Below are positions 8,033 through 14,541 of a stretch of 38,628 nucleotides of DNA, one piece after another. The notes under the pieces are model-generated. The model made no database searches and was not told where the DNA came from. It saw only the letters and a program-made list of their open reading frames with translations. The DNA is from Flavobacterium sp. (GTDB lineage: Bacteria; Bacteroidota; Bacteroidia; Flavobacteriales; Flavobacteriaceae), in contig JASLDM010000070.1 in assembly GCA_030151565.1 (NCBI GenBank), positions 1 through 38,628 on the forward strand. The letters run 5' to 3'. Within the stretch, counting starts at the first letter, position 1. Each line of letters begins with the position of its first letter. The translations under genes and the position numbers were made by a program.

Positions 8033-9322
8033 TTAAATATTAAAAGCTTTTTTAATATCTTCTACACGATCAAGTTTTTCCCAAGTAAATAATTCTACTT
8101 CTATAGTTTTATCTGGTGCATTTGGAATATGGAAGGTTTTAGTAACCGTTTGAGGTTTTCTTCCCATATGTCCATAAGCTGCAGTTTCGCTATAAATAGG
8201 GTTTCTAAGCTTTAAGCTTTGCTCAATATAGTAAGGGCGTAAATCGAATAATTCAGTAATTTTTTCTGCAATTTTACCATCTGACATCCCTACTTTTGAT
8301 GTTCCGTAGGTGTTGATATAAAGGCCTGTTGGCTTTGCAACTCCAATTGCATAAGAAACTTGAACCAAAACTTCGTCTGCAACACCTGCTGCAACTAAGT
8401 TTTTAGCAATATGGCGTGTAGCATAAGCAGCGCTTCGGTCTACCTTACTTGGATCTTTTCCAGAAAAAGCACCTCCACCGTGCGCTCCTTTTCCACCATA
8501 GGTATCTACGATGATTTTTCTACCTGTTAATCCAGTGTCTCCGTGAGGACCTCCAATTACGAATACTCCTGTAGGATTGATTAGATATTCAATCTCTCCT
8601 TGTTCAAAAAGGTGTTTGTATTGAGGGAATTTCTCTAATAATTGAGGAATTAAGATCGTTTTGATATCGTGTTCAATACGAGCTTGCATTTCTTTTTCTG
8701 CATTTTGTTTAGCTTCCAAAGAACTGTCGATTGGTTTGATGAAATCGTCGTGTTGCGTAGATAAAACAATGGTAACAATACGTGTAGGCACGTTGTCGTC
8801 ATTGTATTCTAAAGTTACTTGACTTTTTGCATCAGGGCGTAAGTAGGCAATTTGTTGACCTTCTTTACGGATAATAGCTAGTTCTTGAAGTAATTTGTGA
8901 GAAAGATCTAAAGCTAGAGGCATATAATCTTCTGTTTCTCTTGTTGCATAACCAAACATCATTCCTTGGTCTCCAGCGCCTTGATTTTCTTTGTCTTCAC
9001 GAGCTACACCTTGATTGATATCTGGTGATTGTTCGTGAATAGCAGATAGGATTCCACAAGAGTTTGCATCAAACATATACTCACTTTTAGTGTATCCAAT
9101 TCTTTGAATCACATCACGTGCAATTTGTTGTACGTCTAAGTATACTGTTGAGTTTACTTCTCCAGCAAGAATCACTTGTCCGGTGGTTACTAAAGTTTCA
9201 CAAGCTACTTTCGAATCTTTATCAAAAGCTAAAAAGTTGTCAATTAATGCATCCGAGATTTGGTCGGCAATTTTATCTGGATGTCCTTCACTTACGGATT
9301 CCGATGTAAAGTAATAAGCCAT
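8033..9322 (-). CDS. metK: S-adenosylmethionine synthase (methionine adenosyltransferase)
   Basis: This enzyme makes SAM from ATP and methionine in the cytoplasm. Diagnostic motifs are EGHPDKIADQISDALID at the N-terminus with the catalytic His14, GAGDQGMMFGYA in the central domain, and the phosphate-binding GGGAFSGKDPSKVDRSAAY loop. At 429 residues it is slightly longer than the E. coli enzyme (384), mainly through an insertion after the first third, which is common in Bacteroidota. It is transcribed alone from a promoter at 9446-9453. Its roughly 115-nt leader contains a SAM-II-like aptamer and a terminator hairpin, so feedback control by SAM is likely. A terminator follows at 7981-8017. Confidence 0.97.
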   Translation of the reverse strand: MAYYFTSESVSEGHPDKIADQISDALIDNFLAFDKDSKVACETLVTTGQVILAGEVNSTVYLDVQQIARDVIQRIGYTKSEYMFDANSCGILSAIHEQSPDINQGVAREDKENQGAGDQGMMFGYATRETEDYMPLALDLSHKLLQELAIIRKEGQQIAYLRPDAKSQVTLEYNDDNVPTRIVTIVLSTQHDDFIKPIDSSLEAKQNAEKEMQARIEHDIKTILIPQLLEKFPQYKHLFEQGEIEYLINPTGVFVIGGPHGDTGLTGRKIIVDTYGGKGAHGGGAFSGKDPSKVDRSAAYATRHIAKNLVAAGVADEVLVQVSYAIGVAKPTGLYINTYGTSKVGMSDGKIAEKITELFDLRPYYIEQSLKLRNPIYSETAAYGHMGRKPQTVTKTFHIPNAPDKTIEVELFTWEKLDRVEDIKKAFNI

Positions 9323-9356
9323 AATTTGAGATTTTTTATTTATAAAGAGAAAAAAT

Positions 9357-9391
9357 AAAAAAACTGCTAAAGGAGGGTTTCTGCTTTAGCA
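9357..9391 (-). terminator. Leader terminator upstream of metK (expression platform)
   Basis: In the metK leader TGCTAAAG (9391-9384, minus strand) pairs with CTTTAGCA (9372-9365), giving an 8-bp stem with an 11-nt loop. A run of seven T follows. It is a typical intrinsic terminator located about 35 nt upstream of the start codon. Its ascending arm is shared with the conserved GCTAAAG of the upstream aptamer. Confidence 0.75.
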
Positions 9392-9430
9392 TTTTTTATC
9401 GAGGTTGCAATCAGTACAAATTTTTCCTCC
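9380..9430 (-). promoter_or_regulatory. SAM-II-like riboswitch aptamer in the metK leader
   Basis: Read on the minus strand, GAGG (9429-9426) pairs with CCTC (9404-9401) to form a P1-like stem. The loop contains ATTTGTACTGATTGCA, which resembles the SAM-II loop with its AUUU and GUAUUGCA. After P1 comes GATAAA, then GCTAAAGCAG, matching the conserved SAM-II order GAUAAA then GCUAAA. CTG and TGC in the loop can pair with CAG and GCA-complementary bases in that 3' segment, as an H-type pseudoknot requires. The location upstream of SAM synthase fits a SAM sensor. P1 is short and the alignment was made by eye, so the family assignment is probable, not proven. Confidence 0.72.
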
Positions 9431-9445
9431 GTGTTGTTTCAAGTG

Positions 9446-9453
9446 CAAATGTA
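9446..9453 (-). promoter_or_regulatory. Promoter -7 element of metK
   Basis: The minus strand reads TACATTTG, a full TAnnTTTG match. The predicted start near 9440 places the aptamer (from 9430) about ten nt into the transcript. Confidence 0.65.
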
Positions 9454-9614
9454 GAAACTTATTTTGATTCCCACCTCATTATACTTTAATTTATCGTATT
9501 CTTAACGATTGTTTTTTTTAAAGCCGATCTTTCAAATCTTTATAAGAGTTCAGTTTATTTGAAGTCTTGATTTGTTTTTTTAAAAGCAATTAATATAAAT
9601 AAGTGTCATTATGA

Positions 9615-9663
9615 TAAAAAAAGGACTTTAAATTGATAAAACTACATTTATAAGCCTTTTTTA
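9615..9663. terminator. Terminator-like hairpin in the metK/carbonic anhydrase divergent region
   Basis: AAAAAAGG and CCTTTTTT form the base of a hairpin that continues, after a bulge, with CTT/AAG and AAAT/ATTT. A/T runs on both sides allow it to act on either strand. No gene ends here, so it may terminate an unannotated short RNA or simply insulate the two divergent promoters. Confidence 0.45.
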
Positions 9664-9665
9664 AT

Positions 9666-9673
9666 TAAATTTG
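9666..9673 (+). promoter_or_regulatory. Promoter -7 element of the carbonic anhydrase pair
   Basis: TAAATTTG matches TAnnTTTG fully. The ATG of the first carbonic anhydrase lies 46 nt downstream. Confidence 0.55.
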
Positions 9674-9719
9674 CTCCGTAATTAAACGATGCTTTTTAGT
9701 TTCGTCGAAAGAAGATAAT

Positions 9720-10367
9720 ATGCGATTACACAGTCTTGAAGATCAAGCTGGAATTACTCCAGAATTAGCGCTTTCTTTTTTAAAGGAAGGGAATAAAAGG
9801 TTTGTAGAAAACTTAAAAGCACATAGTAATTTATTAGAGCAAGTAAATAATACTAAAGAAAATCAATTTCCATTTGCCATTATTTTGAGTTGTATTGATA
9901 GCAGAACATCTGCGGAGTTAATATTTGATCAAGGTTTAGGAGATATTTTTAGTACTCGAATTGCAGGGAATGTGCTGAATGATGATATTATTGGCTCAAT
10001 GGAGTTTGCTTGTAAACTAGCGGGATCTAAGTTGATTGTTGTTTTAGGACACTCTCATTGTGGCGCGATAACAGGAGCTTGTCAAGGTACAACATTAGGT
10101 CATTTAACGCATTTACTATCTAAAGTTGATGCATCTGTACGTCAAGTTAAAAGAGCACATGAAACCATAGATATTACGTCGAAAGAGGCTGTTGATAAAG
10201 TGGCTTTTCAGAATGTATTGTATACTCTAGATGATGTATTACAAAGAAGTGAAGTGTTACAAACGATGTTTGATCAAGGGGAAATAGGGCTTGTTGGTGC
10301 TTATTATAAAGTTGAAACGGGAGAAGTTGAATTTGTAAAAGAATTGTTTTCTAATACGAATAAGTAA
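9720..10367 (+). CDS. Beta-carbonic anhydrase (first of two)
   Basis: This enzyme interconverts CO2 and bicarbonate. Zinc ligands of the beta class are visible as Cys58 in SCIDSR, His111 and Cys114 in GHSHCGA. The Asp60-Arg62 dyad that gates the zinc site is also present. At 215 residues it has normal length. I see no signal peptide, so it is probably cytoplasmic. The segment DQGLGDIFSTRIAGN is characteristic of the beta subgroup that differs from the E. coli Can/plant type, so this gene is not a recent copy of its neighbour. It starts 46 nt after a -7 element and is followed after only 5 nt by a second beta-carbonic anhydrase, so the two are almost certainly co-transcribed. Confidence 0.93.
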   Translation: MRLHSLEDQAGITPELALSFLKEGNKRFVENLKAHSNLLEQVNNTKENQFPFAIILSCIDSRTSAELIFDQGLGDIFSTRIAGNVLNDDIIGSMEFACKLAGSKLIVVLGHSHCGAITGACQGTTLGHLTHLLSKVDASVRQVKRAHETIDITSKEAVDKVAFQNVLYTLDDVLQRSEVLQTMFDQGEIGLVGAYYKVETGEVEFVKELFSNTNK

Positions 10368-10372
10368 GCATT

Positions 10373-11050
10373 ATGAAACACAACGAATTTTATAAAAGAA
10401 TCCTTGAGAATAATAAAACTTGGGTAGAGGAAAAGCTTGCTTTGAATCCTGATTATTTTAAACGTCTTTGTGATAAACAAACTCCTCCTTTATTGTGGAT
10501 CGGTTGTTCTGATAGTCGTGTGCCAGCAAATGAAATAATTGGTGCTGAGCCGGGTGAGGTGTTCGTTCATCGTAATATTGCCAATATGGTCATTCATTCA
10601 GATATGAATATGTTGAGTGTATTGGACTATGCTGTAAATGTGCTTAAGGTAAAAAACATTATTGTTTGTGGGCATTATGGTTGTGGAGGTGTTTTGGCGG
10701 CTATGAAGAATGAATCCGTAGGGTTAATTGACAACTGGATTCGACATATTAAAACAGTCTATCGTTTACATCACGATGAGCTGGATTCGATCGAAGATCA
10801 AGAAATGAGATTTAATCGATTTGTGGAGATTAATGTGGAGGAGCAAGTCTATGATTTAGCAAAAACGTCTATTGTTCAAAAAGCATGGGAGCGAGATCAA
10901 GAATTGAGTATTCATGGTTGGGTTTATGGATTAAACTCGGGATATGTAACCGATTTAGAGGTAAATGTTATGAGTAATCAAGACTTAGATGAGGTTTATC
11001 AGTTGAAATTCAGAAAAAAGGATCCTAAACTTCTTCGTTATTTTCGTTAA
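10373..11050 (+). CDS. can: Beta-carbonic anhydrase (second, Can-like)
   Basis: This is a second zinc enzyme for CO2/bicarbonate interconversion. The ligands are Cys45 in GCSDSR (with Asp47 and Arg49), His101 and Cys104 in GHYGCGG. The run VPANEIIGAEPGEVFVHRNIAN is typical of the E. coli Can/plant subgroup. It has 225 residues and no signal peptide. It is the second gene of a tight pair with the beta-carbonic anhydrase ending at 10367. In many Bacteroidota such genes accompany a SulP bicarbonate/sulfate transporter, but none is present here. Its 3' end overlaps the convergent LETM1-related gene by 26 bp, and I see no strong terminator. Confidence 0.93.
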   Translation: MKHNEFYKRILENNKTWVEEKLALNPDYFKRLCDKQTPPLLWIGCSDSRVPANEIIGAEPGEVFVHRNIANMVIHSDMNMLSVLDYAVNVLKVKNIIVCGHYGCGGVLAAMKNESVGLIDNWIRHIKTVYRLHHDELDSIEDQEMRFNRFVEINVEEQVYDLAKTSIVQKAWERDQELSIHGWVYGLNSGYVTDLEVNVMSNQDLDEVYQLKFRKKDPKLLRYFR

Positions 11051-12209
11051 AAGAAGAGGGAAGGAGTTGCGGGATAAATTTTAATACCAAGGGAAGAATT
11101 AAACTACCTCCTGGTAGTACAAATATCGTAAGCGAAGGAATGGTTTTGCAAACTTCTATAAGTTGTTTCTTAACCATTTTTTTTTCACTTTTATTTAATT
11201 CACGATAGGTTGAGTCAACCAATAACCCCATTAATTTTGTGTTTTTTTGCACCTCTTTAAGCAAGCGTTTTTTATTTCGATGCAAGAGTAATTCAATGTT
11301 TTTTGAACTGTTCTGTAAAATGTTATTGAATAAATTTGACGAACGAAAGTACGGATATTCTTGGTTGTGCTGATTTATAAACTTTTGAAAAGCATAGGTA
11401 CTTTGTTCTAAAATAGAAGTAGAAAAGTTTAAGGCATTAAAAGGGGGTACTGTTAATGCTGGAAGTTTAAGTTTTTTTTCTAAATTGTTCCAAGAATTTA
11501 CCACGGTAAAGTCTGCTAAAAAATGGGTGGCAAGCCACGTTCTTTGCTGAATAACTGCTGCCGTGTTTTCATCTTGATCAATTACTTGAATATCTAATGT
11601 TTTTTGGAGGTATTTGATTAAAAGGTAATCGTTTTCATTTTTATCTACTTTTTGATTTTTCACAGCTAGAACAATTTCTACTAAGAGTTCTAAAAGGCTT
11701 AACGCGTGTTTTTTAGGTTTTTTTCCTTCATTTAGAAAATATTCAAAAGTTAACAAGTCAACAGACCATAATAAGGTGTTGAAAATATTTTCATTATCCT
11801 TTGATTCTGAAATAAAGCCTTCTTTCCATCGGGTTTTAAAAATGTGTTCTAATTTATTATATGGGTTTTTGGAAGTAAATAGACCTGTTAGTTTGTTTGC
11901 TTTCTGTGGAATTAATTCATTATAATAATCCAAAAGAGTTTGCATAAAATCAGTCTCATTTTTCAAGGGATTTACTTGATAAAATAGCTTTTCTGCAAAT
12001 TGTATGAAACAGATTTTAGAAAGTTCACTTTGTGTATATTCAAAATCGGAAAAACGTTCAGGTAATTGATTTTTATCTATAATACCATAAGTAAAGCCTA
12101 TGTTTCTGAGTTTTTGGTAGCTTGATTCAATTGAGGTACCTGTAAAGATGGCGAACTCTGTACGGTATTTAAAATATTTTTTTACCCAACCGGTTGTTGA
12201 TGGATTCAT
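11025..12209 (-). CDS. LETM1-related protein
   Basis: This 394-residue protein belongs to a Bacteroidota family related to mitochondrial LETM1, the inner-membrane ion-homeostasis protein. The similarity is concentrated near the C-terminus. There LNKSEKKMVKKQLIEVCKTI, followed by SLTIFVLPGGSLILPLVLKF and IPQLLPSSF, parallels the LETM1 pattern: a basic segment, a hydrophobic helix with central Pro/Gly residues, and a KxxPxxLPSTF ending. The first 330 residues are largely helical and charged, with no signal peptide and no domain I can name. I recall related proteins annotated as LETM1-related biofilm-associated. Ion transport here is untested inference. A weak -7 match (TACCTTTA, 12232-12225) lies just upstream of the start, and the gene overlaps the convergent carbonic anhydrase gene by 26 bp. 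Confidence 0.75.
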   Translation of the reverse strand: MNPSTTGWVKKYFKYRTEFAIFTGTSIESSYQKLRNIGFTYGIIDKNQLPERFSDFEYTQSELSKICFIQFAEKLFYQVNPLKNETDFMQTLLDYYNELIPQKANKLTGLFTSKNPYNKLEHIFKTRWKEGFISESKDNENIFNTLLWSVDLLTFEYFLNEGKKPKKHALSLLELLVEIVLAVKNQKVDKNENDYLLIKYLQKTLDIQVIDQDENTAAVIQQRTWLATHFLADFTVVNSWNNLEKKLKLPALTVPPFNALNFSTSILEQSTYAFQKFINQHNQEYPYFRSSNLFNNILQNSSKNIELLLHRNKKRLLKEVQKNTKLMGLLVDSTYRELNKSEKKMVKKQLIEVCKTIPSLTIFVLPGGSLILPLVLKFIPQLLPSSFNENNEEV

Positions 12210-12232
12210 ATATAGTGTTTATTATAAAGGTA

Positions 12233-12255
12233 AAAAGAGTCCATAAGACTCTTTT
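12233..12255. terminator. Terminator of the RimK-fusion gene
   Basis: A 9-bp stem, AAAAGAGTC (12233-12241) with GACTCTTTT (12247-12255), has a 5-nt loop and lies just after the RimK stop codon on the minus strand. Its T tail is short, so termination may be partial, with some read-through into the LETM1-related gene. Confidence 0.6.
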
Positions 12256-12261
12256 GTTATT

Positions 12262-13626
12262 TTACCATTTAAACTGTTTTTCAATTGCTTTAATCATTTC
12301 TCCAGCAATGTCTTTATTTGTAGCTCCTTCGATTCCTTCTAATCCAGGAGAAGAGTTTACTTCTAGCAATAAAGGACCTTTTGCTGAGCGAATGATATCG
12401 ACTCCTGCAACTTTAAGATTCATTGCTTTGGCTGCTCTGATTGCTATTTTCTTTTCTTCAGGTGTTACTTTTATAATAGATGCGGTACCACCTAAATGTA
12501 TATTTGCTCTAAACTCACCAGGTAGTGCCTCACGTTGAATAGCGGCAACTACTTTTCCATCAATCACAAAACAGCGTATGTCTTTACCATTGGCTTCTTT
12601 GATGAACTCTTGTACTAGAATGTTTGCATTTAAGCTTTTGAAGGCATTGATCACACTTTCAGCAGCTTTTTTAGTTTCCGCTAGAACAACACCTTTACCT
12701 TGTGTGCCTTCAAGTAGTTTTACTATAAGGGGACTGCCTCCAACCATTTTAATCAAATCGTTAGTATCTAGTGGGGAGTTGGCAAATCCGGTAGTTGGGA
12801 TGTCAACGCCATTATTTAGTAAAAGCTGTAGGGAAAACAGTTTATCGCGTGATTGTGTAATAGCTGCTGCACTATTTAAACTAAATACCTTTAATGATTC
12901 GAAGTGACGCGTTAAGGCGCAACCATAATACGTCATACTTGGGCGGATACGTGGAATAACAGCATCGAAGTCGTTCAATACTCGGCCACCTCTATAGTGA
13001 ATCTCGGGCTGATTGGCATCGAGCTTCATATAACAATACTTAAGATTCAGAAAATGCATTTCATGACCACGTAGCTCTCCAGCTTCCATAATGCGTTTGT
13101 TGCTGTATAAATCAGGATTACTAGCAAGTAGACCAATACGTAAGCCTTTCTTTTCAGTTGGCGTAGCGGAATAATATTCTTTTAATTTTTCAGTTGTAGG
13201 CTGGCCTAATTGAAAGTGTTGTTCAGGATCTACAAGTACACGACCACTCATTGCTTCGCGACCAAGTAGCATTCTGTAGCCCATAGAATCTCTATTGGTT
13301 AAGGTTAGTTCAACTTCCCAATGGTTTCCACCCAATTCTAGTTCTGTTTGAATTACATAACGAGATTCTCTTGAGCCACTTGAACTCTTGACAATGCGTT
13401 TGTCAATCATTTTAGCTTCACAATGAATAATGGTTTTACCGTTGTTTTGTAAAGGATTGATATCAAACTTAAGCCATTTTTCTCCGTTTTTTTCAAAGGG
13501 AACAATGTTTACTGCGTGAAGTGCAGATGTTTTAGCACCTGAATCTACACGAGCTTTAATCGTAGGGATACCTAAAGAAGGAAAAGAACACCACTCTTCA
13601 CTTCCAACAATAACTTTTTCTAACAT
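12262..13626 (-). CDS. rimK: Retropepsin-like (RimB-type) domain fused to RimK ATP-grasp ligase
   Basis: This is a two-domain fusion. Residues 1 to about 145 form the ATP-dependent zinc protease/RimB-like domain with a retropepsin DSGAKTSALHA motif (Asp28), and LLGREAM towards its end. Residues from about 160 to 454 are the RimK ligase: an IGLLASNPDLYSNKR start, the ATP-grasp segment VKLLEGTQGKGVVLAET, VQEFIKEANGKDIRCFV, and the metal-binding LLEVNSSPGLEGIE. RimK adds glutamate residues to the C-terminus of ribosomal protein S6. In proteobacteria RimK is regulated by the separate protein RimB. The fusion suggests that here one polypeptide both modifies and edits or regulates. The target in Bacteroidota is not established. 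The gene is followed by the terminator at 12233-12255. Confidence 0.9.
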   Translation of the reverse strand: MLEKVIVGSEEWCSFPSLGIPTIKARVDSGAKTSALHAVNIVPFEKNGEKWLKFDINPLQNNGKTIIHCEAKMIDKRIVKSSSGSRESRYVIQTELELGGNHWEVELTLTNRDSMGYRMLLGREAMSGRVLVDPEQHFQLGQPTTEKLKEYYSATPTEKKGLRIGLLASNPDLYSNKRIMEAGELRGHEMHFLNLKYCYMKLDANQPEIHYRGGRVLNDFDAVIPRIRPSMTYYGCALTRHFESLKVFSLNSAAAITQSRDKLFSLQLLLNNGVDIPTTGFANSPLDTNDLIKMVGGSPLIVKLLEGTQGKGVVLAETKKAAESVINAFKSLNANILVQEFIKEANGKDIRCFVIDGKVVAAIQREALPGEFRANIHLGGTASIIKVTPEEKKIAIRAAKAMNLKVAGVDIIRSAKGPLLLEVNSSPGLEGIEGATNKDIAGEMIKAIEKQFKW

Positions 13627-13750
13627 TAAAATCGAATTATAGAACTAAAGTAGTATTTATAATGAAATAAACATCTTTTTTTTCTTCAAAAAATTGAGAA
13701 TCTTGTTTTATTGTTTTGAAAGTTTCGAACGTAGTTTTGAGTTAGAATAG

Positions 13751-13758
13751 TATATTTG
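13751..13758 (+). promoter_or_regulatory. Promoter -7 element of the glycosyltransferase gene
   Basis: TATATTTG is a full TAnnTTTG match, 16 nt upstream of the ATG at 13775. Confidence 0.55.
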
Positions 13759-13774
13759 TAAAAAAATAGAATTT

Positions 13775-14530
13775 ATGGCAATTTCAGGATTGGTAATTAC
13801 ATTTAATGAACAAAAAAACATAGAAAAATGTGTTGAAGCTTTATTTGAAGTATGTGATGAAGTTATTATCATAGATTCTTTGAGTACAGATAATACAGTG
13901 GCTTTGGCTGAAGCAAAAGGGGCCAAGGTGTATTCTCAAAAGTATTTGGGGGATGGGCCGCAACGCACACACGGTTTGCAATATTGTAAAAATGACTGGA
14001 TACTAAATCTTGATGCTGATGAGTTTTTAGATACCGATGCAACTGCTTTTTTAAAAGAAGAACGTTATTTAAATACGCCTTATGATGCGTTTAGTTTTAG
14101 GGTTAAAAACTTTTTAGCTGATAAACTTATAGATTTCTCAGGATGGTACCCGGATTCAAAAGTTCGTTTTTTTAATCAGAAAACAGCTAAACCATCTAAT
14201 TCAGCTGTTCATCAAAAGATTGTAACGACTAATGAGAAAAAAGTGAATGTGCATATTTTGCATTATGGATGGGATTCTCTTGAACAGATTATAGCAAAGA
14301 AAAATCAGTATTCAACCTGGCATTCTAAGCAATTATTTGATCAAGGAAAACGCGTATCTGCATTTAAGCCTGTTTTAAATGGAACGGTAGCTTTTGTTCG
14401 CTGTTATTTCTTTAAAAAAGGAGTGTTTAATGGAATTGATGGCTTGTCAATTGCAATGATTCAGGCTTTCTTTTCGTATATGAAATATGCCAAGTTGATA
14501 AAATTACAAAAGCAAAAGCCTACTAATTAG
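13775..14530 (+). CDS. Family 2 glycosyltransferase (WaaE/KdtX-like)
   Basis: This is a GT-A-fold inverting glycosyltransferase. It opens with a SGLVITFNEQKNIEKC nucleotide-sugar binding strand. The metal-binding DADE motif lies at 80-83 and a DGPQRTHGL segment at 60-68. The layout, and the conserved FSGWYPDSKVRFFN and HQKI segments, match the lipopolysaccharide-core glycosyltransferases related to WaaE/KdtX. It therefore probably adds a sugar to a surface glycolipid at the inner face of the membrane. At 251 residues it is typical. No other glycan genes are nearby. Its stop codon lies inside the palindrome that terminates both it and clpC, and its last three residues (PTN) are encoded there. 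Confidence 0.85.
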   Translation: MAISGLVITFNEQKNIEKCVEALFEVCDEVIIIDSLSTDNTVALAEAKGAKVYSQKYLGDGPQRTHGLQYCKNDWILNLDADEFLDTDATAFLKEERYLNTPYDAFSFRVKNFLADKLIDFSGWYPDSKVRFFNQKTAKPSNSAVHQKIVTTNEKKVNVHILHYGWDSLEQIIAKKNQYSTWHSKQLFDQGKRVSAFKPVLNGTVAFVRCYFFKKGVFNGIDGLSIAMIQAFFSYMKYAKLIKLQKQKPTN

Positions 14531-14541
14531 TAGGCTTTTTT
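14514..14541. terminator. Bidirectional terminator within the overlapping 3' ends of the glycosyltransferase and clpC genes
   Basis: AGCCTACTAATTAGTAGGCT (14517-14536) is a perfect 20-bp palindrome flanked by AAAA and TTTTT. Both converging reading frames end inside it, overlapping by 8 bp. Confidence 0.85.

Larger units (their letters stand above)
9454..9719. other. Divergent intergenic region between metK and the carbonic anhydrases
   Basis: Apart from the hairpin at 9615-9663 and the promoter at 9666-9673, this AT-rich stretch shows no coding potential. Two near matches to the -7 element on the plus strand (TTTATTTG at 9554-9561 and TTGATTTG just downstream) could start a short transcript ending at the hairpin, but this is speculative. 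Confidence 0.4.

Noticed and set aside
12578..12907. 109-codon open frame on the plus strand
   Set aside because: It is antisense to the RimK ATP-grasp domain and has no promoter or family resemblance.
13708..13926. 72-codon minus-strand frame across the glycosyltransferase start
   Set aside because: It overlaps the conserved N-terminus of the glycosyltransferase and its promoter.
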